The notes under the pieces are model-generated. The model was not told the DNA's origin and did no database searches. It worked only from the letters and a program-made list of their open reading frames with translations. Shown here piece by piece: positions 24,481 to 32,336 of a stretch of DNA of 64,000 nucleotides (positions within the stretch are counted from its first letter, which is position 1; every line of letters begins with the position of its first letter). The stretch is from Rhodococcus sp. OK519 (GTDB lineage: Bacteria; Actinomycetota; Actinomycetes; Mycobacteriales; Mycobacteriaceae), in NCBI RefSeq assembly GCF_003051005.1, contig NZ_QAOW01000001.1, positions 1,178,001-1,242,000 of the forward strand, in the 5' to 3' direction. Made by a program: the position numbers and the translations under genes.

Positions 24481-26055
24481 ATGCAGTCCAGACCCCGCTT
24501 GCTCTCGGCCGCTGCGATCGGGACGGTCATTGTTCTGGCAGGTGGGTGCAGTTCCACGGACAGATCCGAGACGGTGGCCGGCACCCCCGTCGCGGCCGAG
24601 GCGGTCGCGGGAGCCGGGGAGGTGCCGCCCGGACTCGAGTCGTTCTACACGCAGCAGATCTCGTGGGGTTCGTGCGACGGGTTCGCAACCGACGGCGACG
24701 AACTGGATTCGTCGCTCGAATGCGCCAAGGTCACCGTGCCCCTCGACTACGCGGCGCCGGGCGGTGACACCGCGCAGATCGCGATCTCCCGCGCTCCCGC
24801 GACCGGCGCGCGGCTGGGTTCGATCCTCGTCAACCCGGGAGGTCCGGGCGCGTCCGGATTGAGCTCGGCCTCGATCGCCGACGGCACGGAACTGGCAGAG
24901 CGCTTCGACATGATCGGTTTCGATCCGCGCGGGATCGGGGCGTCGACGCCGCAGGTGCGATGTCAGACACCGCAGGAGAGCGATGCCGAGCGGCGCGATC
25001 CGGACATCGACATGAGCCCGGCCGGTATCGCGTACGCGGAGGGCAAGAACCGGACGTACGCGGCCAGGTGCGCGGACCGGTCGGGGCTGCCGCTGCTCAC
25101 CCACGTCGGTACGCGAGAAGTGGTGCGGGACATGGACGTCATTCGGTCGGTGCTGGGTGAGGCGGAGCTGAACTACCTCGGGTTCTCGTACGGCACCCGG
25201 ATCGGAACCCTCTACGCCGAGACGTTCCCGCGGAATGTGCGGGCGATGGTCCTCGACGGTGCACTCGATCCCGAGCAGGACCCGGTCGAGGAGATGGTGT
25301 TGCAGGGCGCCGGCTTCCAGCAGGCGTTCGACGCGTTCGCCGCAGAGTGTGCCCAGACGTCTAACTGTCCACTCGGTACCGATCCGAGTCGGGCGAACGC
25401 CCGCTTCCGGGCCCTGGTCGATCCGCTCGTCGCGCGGCCCGCCGCCACGACGGATCCGCGGGGGCTCAGTTATTCGGACGCGATCACCGGGGTGACGCAG
25501 GCGCTGTACTCGCCGAGCCTGTGGAGTTCGCTCCGCGGCGGCCTGACCCAGCTGGCCGAGGGGCGGGGGGACACGCTGCTGCTGCTCGCGGATCTCTACG
25601 AGGGTCGCGCCGACGACGGTAGCTACTCGAACATCAACGACGCGTTCAACGCGGTCCGGTGCGTCGACGATCCGCCGATCACCGATCGCGCTGTGGTGGG
25701 GGAGGCCGACACCCGGTATCGGCAGGCAGCGCCGTTCCTCGACGACGGACGCGGCACCGGCGATGCGCCGCTCGACGTGTGCGCGTTCTGGCCCGTACCG
25801 AACACCGGGGCGCCGCACACCATCGACGGAGCGGCCCTCGACGGGTTGCCGACGCTGGTGGTGGTGTCGACGACGGAGGACCCCGCGACGCCGTACCAGG
25901 CGGGCGTGGACCTGGCGAAGCAGTTGAACGCCGCGCTCGTGACGTACCGCGGCGCACAGCACACCGCGTCGTTCGACGGGGTTGCGTGCATCGACGATCC
26001 GTTGACGGCCTACTTCGTGGACCTCACCATTCCGGACCCGGACCTGACGTGCTGA
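24481..26055 (+). CDS. Secreted lipoprotein serine protease, Hip1/CaeA (SlpD) type
   Basis: 524 residues. The signal peptide ends in the lipobox VLAGGC (Cys23). The alpha/beta-hydrolase body has VNPGGPGASGL (oxyanion), the nucleophile Ser236 in YLGFSYGTRIGTLYAE, a C-terminal VVVSTTEDPATPY region for the Asp and AQHTASFDG for the His; Cys pairs are spread through the mature part. Relatives are tripeptidyl aminopeptidases, including M. tuberculosis Hip1/CaeA (Rv2224c), a cell-envelope protease that processes GroEL2. Position beside panB and glnA2 matches Rv2224c. Confidence 0.92.
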   Translation: MQSRPRLLSAAAIGTVIVLAGGCSSTDRSETVAGTPVAAEAVAGAGEVPPGLESFYTQQISWGSCDGFATDGDELDSSLECAKVTVPLDYAAPGGDTAQIAISRAPATGARLGSILVNPGGPGASGLSSASIADGTELAERFDMIGFDPRGIGASTPQVRCQTPQESDAERRDPDIDMSPAGIAYAEGKNRTYAARCADRSGLPLLTHVGTREVVRDMDVIRSVLGEAELNYLGFSYGTRIGTLYAETFPRNVRAMVLDGALDPEQDPVEEMVLQGAGFQQAFDAFAAECAQTSNCPLGTDPSRANARFRALVDPLVARPAATTDPRGLSYSDAITGVTQALYSPSLWSSLRGGLTQLAEGRGDTLLLLADLYEGRADDGSYSNINDAFNAVRCVDDPPITDRAVVGEADTRYRQAAPFLDDGRGTGDAPLDVCAFWPVPNTGAPHTIDGAALDGLPTLVVVSTTEDPATPYQAGVDLAKQLNAALVTYRGAQHTASFDGVACIDDPLTAYFVDLTIPDPDLTC

Positions 26056-26083
26056 GCTGGACAGACGAGACCGATTTCACGAT

Positions 26084-26115
26084 GTAACACAGATTTAACG
26101 CGATGTGCTTAGTCT
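26084..26115 (+). promoter_or_regulatory. Promoter of glnA2 with weak GlnR-like box
   Basis: GTAAC (26084-26088), six bases, then TTAAC (26095-26099) partly fits the GlnR operator pattern GTNAC-N6-GAAAC. TAGTCT (26110-26115) is a -10 element seven bases from the ATG, indicating leaderless glnA2 mRNA. The GlnR match is suggestive only. Confidence 0.45.
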
Positions 26116-26122
26116 CGCGAGC

Positions 26123-27463
26123 ATGGATCGCCAAAAGGAGTTCGTGCTTCGTACCCTCGAAGAGCGCGATATTCGGTTCGTGCGACTGTGGTTCACCGAC
26201 GTGCTCGGGTACCTCAAATCGGTGGCGATCGCGCCCGCCGAACTGGAGGGTGCCTTCGAGGAAGGCATCGGATTCGACGGCTCCGCGATCGAAGGTTTCT
26301 CGCGGGTGTCGGAGGCTGACACCGTCGCCAAGCCGGACGCCTCGACATTCCAGATCCTGCCGTGGGCTCACAAGGACGGCGCGCAGCATTCGGCGCGTAT
26401 GTTCTGCGACATCGCGATGCCCGACGGCACGCCGTCGTGGGCCGATCCCCGGCACGTGCTGCGCCGCCAGTTGAGCAAGGCCAGCGATCTCGGCTTCTCG
26501 TGCTACGTGCACCCCGAGATCGAGTTCTTCCTGCTGGAGAACGGCCCGATCGACGGCAGCCCGCCGATCCCCGCGGACAGCGGCGGCTACTTCGACCAGG
26601 CCGTGCACGACCGCGCCCCGAACTTCCGTCGCCACGCGATCGACGCTCTCGAGTCGATGGGCATCTCGGTGGAGTTCAGCCACCACGAGGCCGCGCCCGG
26701 GCAGCAGGAGATCGACCTGCGCTACGCCGACGCGCTGTCGATGGCCGACAACGTGATGACCTTCCGATACGTCGTCAAGGAGGTCGCGATCGACGAGGGT
26801 GTGCGGGCCTCGTTCATGCCCAAGCCGTTCGGTGATCAGGCCGGCTCCGCGATGCACACCCACATGAGCCTGTTCGAGGGCGACACCAACGCCTTCCACA
26901 ACCCGGACGATCCCAACCAGTTGTCGGCGACCGGCAAGGCGTTCATCGCCGGAATCCTCGAACACGCCAACGAGATCAGCGCCGTCACCAACCAGTGGGT
27001 GAACTCCTACAAGCGTCTCGTGCACGGCGGCGAGGCGCCCACCGCCGCGACGTGGGGGCCGTCCAACCGGTCCGCGCTGATCCGCGTCCCGATGTACACG
27101 CCCAACAAGGCGTCGTCGCGACGTGTCGAGGTCCGCAGCCCCGACTCGGCCTGCAACCCGTACCTGACGTTCGCGGTCCTTCTCGCCGCGGGCCTGCGCG
27201 GCATCGAGAAGGGCTACGAACTGCCCGCCGAGGCCGAGGACGACGTGTGGGCACTCACCGGCGCCGAGCGTCGCGCGATGGGCTACAAGCCGCTGCCCGG
27301 CAGTCTGGCGGAGGCCCTGGCCGAGATGGAGAAGTCCGAGCTGGTCGCCGAGGCACTCGGCGAGCATGTGTTCGACTTCTTCCTGCGCAACAAGCGGCGC
27401 GAGTGGGAGGAGTACCGCAGTCAGGTCACTCCCTTCGAGCTGAAGGCCTACCTCGGCCTGTAG
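26123..27463 (+). CDS. glnA2: Glutamine synthetase GlnA2
   Basis: 446 residues, the exact length of M. tuberculosis GlnA2. Type I GS motifs: IGFDGSAIEGFSRVSEAD, HPEIEFFLLE (metal Glu), HHEAAPGQQEIDLRYADAL, GSAMHTHMSLFEGD, and PNKASSRRVEVRSPDSACNPYL. The usual adenylylation motif [10 protein letters not shown] of GlnA1 is replaced by KGYELPAEAEDDVW, so regulation by GlnE is doubtful. ATG 26123 fits the leaderless promoter and the family N-terminus MDRQKEFVLR; an upstream GTG is less likely. Followed by glnE after about 100 bases. Confidence 0.95.
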   Translation: MDRQKEFVLRTLEERDIRFVRLWFTDVLGYLKSVAIAPAELEGAFEEGIGFDGSAIEGFSRVSEADTVAKPDASTFQILPWAHKDGAQHSARMFCDIAMPDGTPSWADPRHVLRRQLSKASDLGFSCYVHPEIEFFLLENGPIDGSPPIPADSGGYFDQAVHDRAPNFRRHAIDALESMGISVEFSHHEAAPGQQEIDLRYADALSMADNVMTFRYVVKEVAIDEGVRASFMPKPFGDQAGSAMHTHMSLFEGDTNAFHNPDDPNQLSATGKAFIAGILEHANEISAVTNQWVNSYKRLVHGGEAPTAATWGPSNRSALIRVPMYTPNKASSRRVEVRSPDSACNPYLTFAVLLAAGLRGIEKGYELPAEAEDDVWALTGAERRAMGYKPLPGSLAEALAEMEKSELVAEALGEHVFDFFLRNKRREWEEYRSQVTPFELKAYLGL

Positions 27464-27561
27464 GGCCGATCCGACCAGGTAAATCCCGAAGAGGTGACGC
27501 GCGTGCCCCGTCCGGCCAGTCCACGTTCCGCTGGTGACGACGTCCGGATCGGGGTGATCCG

Positions 27562-30500
27562 GTGAAGCCTCCGTACGCGCGTTCGGCCGTGCCCGGCGTC
27601 GGTCGGCTCGGCCTCGTCGAGCCCACCGCGCCGGACGAGTTGAAGGCGCTCGGGTGGTCCAACCTCGACGGCGTCGAGTTGCTGTGGTCGCTGTCGCGTG
27701 CCGCGAACGCGGATCTCGCGCTGCGGACGCTGGTGCGGATGCAGGAGGGACTGGGCGACGGGTGGGCCGAGTTCGACGCGGCACTGCACACCGACAAGGC
27801 ACTGCGCGGCAGGCTCTTCGGCCTGATCGGCGCCTCCAGCGCTTTCGGTGACCATCTGGTCGCCGATCCGTCGTCATGGAAGCTGCTGGCAGGCGAGGTG
27901 CCGTTGCCGTCGAGGGCGGAGTTGACGAGGCGACTGCTGGCGTCCGTCGGCGCGGTGCCCGAGACCGGTCCCAACGCGTCGGACATGCTCTATCGGGCCA
28001 CCCTCACCGGTCCCGACGCAGTTGCGGCACTGCGGAAGTGCTACCGCGACCAGATGATGGTGCTGGCCGCCGCCGACCTTGCGGCGACCGTCGAGAACGA
28101 GCCGGTCGTCCCGTATCAGACGGTGGGACACCAGCTTTCCGACATGGCCGACGCCGCTCTCACGGCGGCGCTCGCGGTCGCGCTCGCGGTGGTGTGCCCC
28201 GACGAGCCGTGCCCGGCCCGGATCGCGGTCATCGCGATGGGCAAGTGCGGTGCGCGCGAACTCAACTACGTGAGCGACGTCGACGTCGTGTTCGTCGCCG
28301 AGCCGTCCAACTCGATTTCCAGCCGCATCGCCGGAGAGATGATGCGGGTCGGCTCGGCCGCGTTCTTCGAGGTCGACGCCGCCCTGCGCCCCGAGGGCAA
28401 GCGCGGAGAACTCGTCCGCACCCTCGACTCGCACATCGCGTACTACAAGCGGTGGGCCAAGACGTGGGAGTTCCAGGCGCTGCTCAAGGCCCGTCCGATG
28501 ACCGGCGACCTCGACCTGGGCCGGCAGTACACGGAGGCGCTGGGCCCGATGGTGTGGACGGCGTCCGAGCGCGAGGACTTCGTGCCCGAGGTGCAGGCCA
28601 TGCGCCGTCGCGTCGAGAACTCGGTTCCGCCCGAACTGCGTGAACGCGAGCTCAAGCTCGGTCGGGGCAGCCTGCGTGACGTCGAATTCGCGGTCCAGCT
28701 TCTGCAGTTGGTGCACGGCCGTGCGGACACGTCGCTGCGCGTCAAGAGCACCGTCGACGCGCTCACGGCCCTGGCGGCCGGTGGGTATGTGGGACGCGAC
28801 GACGCCGCGAATCTGACGGCGTCGTACGAGTTCCTGCGCCTGCTCGAACATCGACTGCAGTTGCAGAAGCTCAGGCGTACCCACACGCTGCCGCCGCCGG
28901 ACGACGAGGAGGCGCTGCGCTGGCTGGCTCGCGCCGCGCACATGCGCCCGGACGGTCGCAACGACGCGCTCGGCGTATTGAACTCCGAGATCAAGCGCAA
29001 TTCGCATCGCGTGCGGCGCTTGCACGCCAAGCTGTTCTATCGGCCGCTGCTCGAGTCGGTGGCCCGGCTCGACAAGGAGGCGATGCGGCTGAGCCCGGAC
29101 GCCGCAGTTCGGCAGTTGGCGGCTCTCGGCTATTCGGCACCGGAGAACGCCCTGGGCCACCTCACTGCACTCACCAGCGGCGCGTCCCGGAAGGGGCGCA
29201 TCCAGGCGCTGCTGCTGCCGACGCTGCTCGAATGGCTCGGGGATACACCGGATCCCGACGCGGGCCTGCTGGCGTACCGGCGGTTGTCGGATGCGCTGGT
29301 CGACGCCACGTGGTTCCTGCGCCTGCTGCGGGACGAGGCCTCGGTGGCGCAGCGGCTCATGACGGTGCTCGGCTCGTCGGCGTACATCCCGGACCTGCTG
29401 ATCAAGGCGCCCGACGTCATCCGCCTGTTCGCGGACGGCCCGTCCGGCCCGCGGTTGCTCGATCCGCAGCCCGAGGACGTGGCGCGCGGAATCCTGTCGT
29501 CGTCGGCGCGGTACGTCGACTCGGTGCGCGCCGTCAATGCCGCCCGCTCGTTGCGCCGCCACGAACTGGCCCGCGTCGCGAGCGCCGACATCCTCGGCAT
29601 GCTCGACGTCCCGCAAGTCTGCACGGCGCTGTCGTCGGTGTGGGCCGCAGTGCTCAACGCCTCGCTGGCGGCGGTGATCCGTGCCGACGAGGCGGAGGCG
29701 GGGGAGCCCGCCCCCGCACGGTTCGCGGTGATCGGCATGGGTCGCCTCGGTGGCGGGGAACTCGGCTACGGCTCCGACGCGGACGTGCTGTTCGTGTGCG
29801 AGCCACGCGAGGGTGCCGACGAGACACGAGCGATCAAGTGGGCCAACCTCGTCGGCGATCGGGTGCGCAAGCTCCTCGGAGCCCCGAGTACCGATCCGCC
29901 ACTCGAGGTCGACATCGGGCTGCGGCCCGAAGGCCGCAGCGGTCCGCTGGTGCGGACGCTGACGGCGTACGAGGCGTACTACGCGCAGTGGGCGCAGGCG
30001 TGGGAGGTGCAGGCGCTGCTGCGGGCGCACGCCGTCGCGGGCGACGCGGACCTGGGGTTGCGGTTCCTCCACATGATCGACAAGACCCGCTACCCCGAGG
30101 GTGGGGTGTCGGAGCAGGCGGTCCGCGAGATCCGGCGGATCAAGGCCCGCGTCGACTCCGAGCGTCTGCCGCGGGGTGCCGACCCGGCCACTCACACCAA
30201 GCTGGGCCGCGGCGGCCTCGCCGACATCGAGTGGACCGTCCAGCTCATCCAGTTGCGGCACGCGCACGAGATCCCGTCGCTGCACAATACGTCGACCCTC
30301 GAGACACTCGACGCGATCGGTGCGGCGGAGTTGTTGAGCGAGACGGACATCGAACTGCTGCGTGACGCGTGGCTGCTGGCGACCAAGGCGCGCAACGCGC
30401 TGGTCCTGGTCCGCGGCAAGCCCACCGATCAGCTGCCCGGTCCGGGCAAGGTGCTCTCGGCCGTTGCGCAGGTGGCCGGGTGGCCGGGCGGCGACGCCAA

Positions 30501-30576
30501 CGAGTTCCTGGACAACTATCTGCGCGTGACGCGCCGGGCGAAGGCCGTGGTGCAGCGCGTGTTCGGAGGAGAGTGA
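27562..30576 (+). CDS. glnE: Glutamine synthetase adenylyltransferase/deadenylylase GlnE
   Basis: 1004 residues with two nucleotidyltransferase domains. The N-terminal one has [22 protein letters not shown] (about residues 225-245), the C-terminal one [22 protein letters not shown] (about 725-745), each followed by its Asp-X-Asp-containing [12 protein letters not shown] helical domain. The two halves add and remove AMP from the GlnA1 tyrosine according to nitrogen status. GTG 27562 has GGGGTGA upstream. In M. tuberculosis glnE directly abuts glnA1; here glnA1 lies 16 kb away (46291-47727). Confidence 0.96.
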   Translation: MKPPYARSAVPGVGRLGLVEPTAPDELKALGWSNLDGVELLWSLSRAANADLALRTLVRMQEGLGDGWAEFDAALHTDKALRGRLFGLIGASSAFGDHLVADPSSWKLLAGEVPLPSRAELTRRLLASVGAVPETGPNASDMLYRATLTGPDAVAALRKCYRDQMMVLAAADLAATVENEPVVPYQTVGHQLSDMADAALTAALAVALAVVCPDEPCPARIAVIAMGKCGARELNYVSDVDVVFVAEPSNSISSRIAGEMMRVGSAAFFEVDAALRPEGKRGELVRTLDSHIAYYKRWAKTWEFQALLKARPMTGDLDLGRQYTEALGPMVWTASEREDFVPEVQAMRRRVENSVPPELRERELKLGRGSLRDVEFAVQLLQLVHGRADTSLRVKSTVDALTALAAGGYVGRDDAANLTASYEFLRLLEHRLQLQKLRRTHTLPPPDDEEALRWLARAAHMRPDGRNDALGVLNSEIKRNSHRVRRLHAKLFYRPLLESVARLDKEAMRLSPDAAVRQLAALGYSAPENALGHLTALTSGASRKGRIQALLLPTLLEWLGDTPDPDAGLLAYRRLSDALVDATWFLRLLRDEASVAQRLMTVLGSSAYIPDLLIKAPDVIRLFADGPSGPRLLDPQPEDVARGILSSSARYVDSVRAVNAARSLRRHELARVASADILGMLDVPQVCTALSSVWAAVLNASLAAVIRADEAEAGEPAPARFAVIGMGRLGGGELGYGSDADVLFVCEPREGADETRAIKWANLVGDRVRKLLGAPSTDPPLEVDIGLRPEGRSGPLVRTLTAYEAYYAQWAQAWEVQALLRAHAVAGDADLGLRFLHMIDKTRYPEGGVSEQAVREIRRIKARVDSERLPRGADPATHTKLGRGGLADIEWTVQLIQLRHAHEIPSLHNTSTLETLDAIGAAELLSETDIELLRDAWLLATKARNALVLVRGKPTDQLPGPGKVLSAVAQVAGWPGGDANEFLDNYLRVTRRAKAVVQRVFGGE

Positions 30577-30578
30577 CC

Positions 30579-31082
30579 GTGCATTCCGAGGTATCGGTCG
30601 TCGAGGGCGGTACGCCGCTGGTCTACACGTTCGACGACGTGATGAAGTACCACGGCCCCAACGCACCGGGCGGCGTCGCTCACGCACTCAAGGTGCTCGA
30701 ACGGGTACTGCCGCTGCTCGATGGTGGTCGACCGGTCGAACGCCGCGAAATCGAGATCGCCACGGCGCACGGGGGGCCGGGTGTGCGAGACACTTTCGAG
30801 ATGGTGACTCGCGCCGTCACCGAGGGCCGGTATGTCGTGGATGCGGCACTGGCGCGGCCCGAGCGCGGAACGACGTTGGCCAACTACGTCTTCCGGCTCA
30901 CCTATCGCGGTAGGACGGTGACCGTCCAGGTGCGCGACGGCTTCGTGGCCGACGAGTTCATCGCACTGGTGAACAAGAGCGACCGTACCGGCACGGACGA
31001 GGCGCGCCTGGTCGTGCTCAAGCGGGAGATGACCGACCGATTGCTGGCGGTGCCGGCCACCGAGGTCTACGACGCCGACTGA
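30579..31082 (+). CDS. Unrecognised conserved-looking protein after glnE
   Basis: 167 residues, soluble. It opens with YTFDDVMKYHGPNAPGGVAHAL after a short leader, has HGGPGVRDTFEMVTRAVTEGRY in the middle and LVVLKREMTDRLLAVP at the end. The TFDD-X-HG-X-PGG phrase faintly recalls FmdE-type domains, but key Cys are absent and I do not assign it. GTG 30579 is preferred to GTG 30573, because GGAGGAGA then has proper spacing. It begins three bases after glnE and should be translated from the glnE transcript. Confidence 0.7.
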   Translation: MHSEVSVVEGGTPLVYTFDDVMKYHGPNAPGGVAHALKVLERVLPLLDGGRPVERREIEIATAHGGPGVRDTFEMVTRAVTEGRYVVDAALARPERGTTLANYVFRLTYRGRTVTVQVRDGFVADEFIALVNKSDRTGTDEARLVVLKREMTDRLLAVPATEVYDAD

Positions 31083-31098
31083 CGTTCCGCGGCCCCCC

Positions 31099-31176
31099 GA
31101 TCAGTGGAAGGGACCCTTCAGTGCCTGCGAACGCACGAAGGGTCCCTTCAACTGGAGCGGTCGACGTCAGCTGCCG
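31099..31176 (+). repeat. Left copy of the 77-78 bp islet-flanking direct repeat
   Basis: The copy matches 36594-36670 with about six mismatches and one single-base gap. Its core is a hairpin whose arms GAAGGGACCCTTC (31107-31119) and GAAGGGTCCCTTC (31137-31149) are complementary, with an inner GTGC/GCAC. It ends with GACGTCAGCTGCCG, which contains the stop codon and last codons of the reverse-strand RCC1-like gene. It lies between convergent genes and can act as a two-way terminator. Confidence 0.9.
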
Positions 31177-32207
31177 AAAAGGCTTCCCAGCGAACCGGTT
31201 CCGGGATCGGTAGGATCTCCACCTCCGGGGCCGAGCGTGCGGACCGCGAGGGAGAAGTCCTCACCGGCGGCGATCGCCGAGTATCGCGTGCCCACGGGCG
31301 CCGGAGGCACGAGCAGCTGGCCCTCCGCGGCTCTGCCGAAGGCGACGATCTCACCGTCGGATCGCAACGCGACCGAGTGGTTCATCCCCGCGGCAATTGC
31401 GGTGTAGGAAACACCCTCCGGCAGAACGGGAACCGTCGTCTGGTTGAGGTCGTTGCGGCCGAAGGCGATGATCGTCCCGTCGGACCGCAGTGCCAGGGAG
31501 TGTCCGCCGCCCGCGGCGATGTCGGTGTACGTCATGCCCACCGGGAGCGGTGGAACGGTGACTTTCCCGAAGCCGTTGTATCCGAACCCCACGGCCTCGC
31601 CGTCCGAGCGGAGTGCGAGAGAGGCGCCGGGTCCTGCCGAGATCGCCGTGTAGGCGACGCCCGTAGGCAACGCCGGCGGGCTGGTCTCACCTTGATTGTC
31701 GGTACCGAAGCCCACGATCGTGCCATCCGACCGCAGCGCCAGCGAGTGCGTCATCGCGGCGGAGACCGCGGTGTAGGTCAGTCCGGACGGCAGCGGGGGA
31801 ACCACGGTCTCGCCGCCGCTGTCGTACCCGAACGCAGCGATATTCCCGTCGGATCGCAGGGCAAGCGAATGGTGCTGTCCCGCAGCGATTGCCGTGTAGG
31901 TCACGCCCGAGGGGAGGGTGGGGACGTCCGTCTGGCCGGACAATCCGTTGCCGAATCCGACGACGGTGCCGTCCGACCGCAGCGCCAGTGCGTGCTGGGA
32001 TCCGGCCGCGACAGCGGTGTAGGTCAGCCCGCGCGGTAGCGCGGGCGCCGTGGTCTGGCCGCCGCTGTCGCCGCGACCGACCCCGACGACCTCGCCGCCT
32101 GGGGGCACAGGTACTCCGACGGGTGCGGCGGCGCCGACTGTGGCCACCGCCGTCACGAGGGCGACCGCCAGCGCGGACGTGGTGAGTACTCGTCTGATCA
32201 AGGGCAT
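31167..32207 (-). CDS. Secreted RCC1-like beta-propeller protein A
   Basis: 346 residues. Signal peptide about 1-29 (MPLIRRVLTTSALAVAL, cleavage after VGAAA). The mature chain is six full repeats of about 41 residues with consensus G.TYTAIAAG..HSLALRSDG.IVGFG....G.T.VPPLP, preceded by a C-terminal half-repeat (EVVGVGRGDSGGQTTAPALP) and followed by an N-terminal half-repeat (GTRYSAIAAGEDFSLAVRT). The two halves complete a seventh blade, giving a closed seven-bladed RCC1-like propeller. The end GDPTDPGTGSLGSLFGS is shared with the paralog at 35488. ATG 32207 was chosen over a TTG four codons upstream. Ligand is unknown. Divergent from the LuxR-type regulator. Confidence 0.85.
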   Translation of the reverse strand: MPLIRRVLTTSALAVALVTAVATVGAAAPVGVPVPPGGEVVGVGRGDSGGQTTAPALPRGLTYTAVAAGSQHALALRSDGTVVGFGNGLSGQTDVPTLPSGVTYTAIAAGQHHSLALRSDGNIAAFGYDSGGETVVPPLPSGLTYTAVSAAMTHSLALRSDGTIVGFGTDNQGETSPPALPTGVAYTAISAGPGASLALRSDGEAVGFGYNGFGKVTVPPLPVGMTYTDIAAGGGHSLALRSDGTIIAFGRNDLNQTTVPVLPEGVSYTAIAAGMNHSVALRSDGEIVAFGRAAEGQLLVPPAPVGTRYSAIAAGEDFSLAVRTLGPGGGDPTDPGTGSLGSLFGS

Positions 32208-32336
32208 GACCGAGATCAAACCGCAATCGTGAGGCCCTGTCCCCGGTGAAAGCTACCGGGATGCGCTGCCGGGGTACCAGGGTGGATTCTGCCGATTCGT
32301 CGTGATTCGGCGAGCGTCTGCAATAGCGTTCGGCCC

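Noticed and set aside
26024-27877. 617-residue reverse-strand frame opposite glnA2
   Set aside because: Antisense to a clear glutamine synthetase, with no recognisable domain and no ribosome site.
27874-30687. 937-residue reverse-strand frame opposite glnE
   Set aside because: Arg/Gly/Gln-rich translation without motifs, entirely antisense to well-conserved glnE: a shadow of codon bias.
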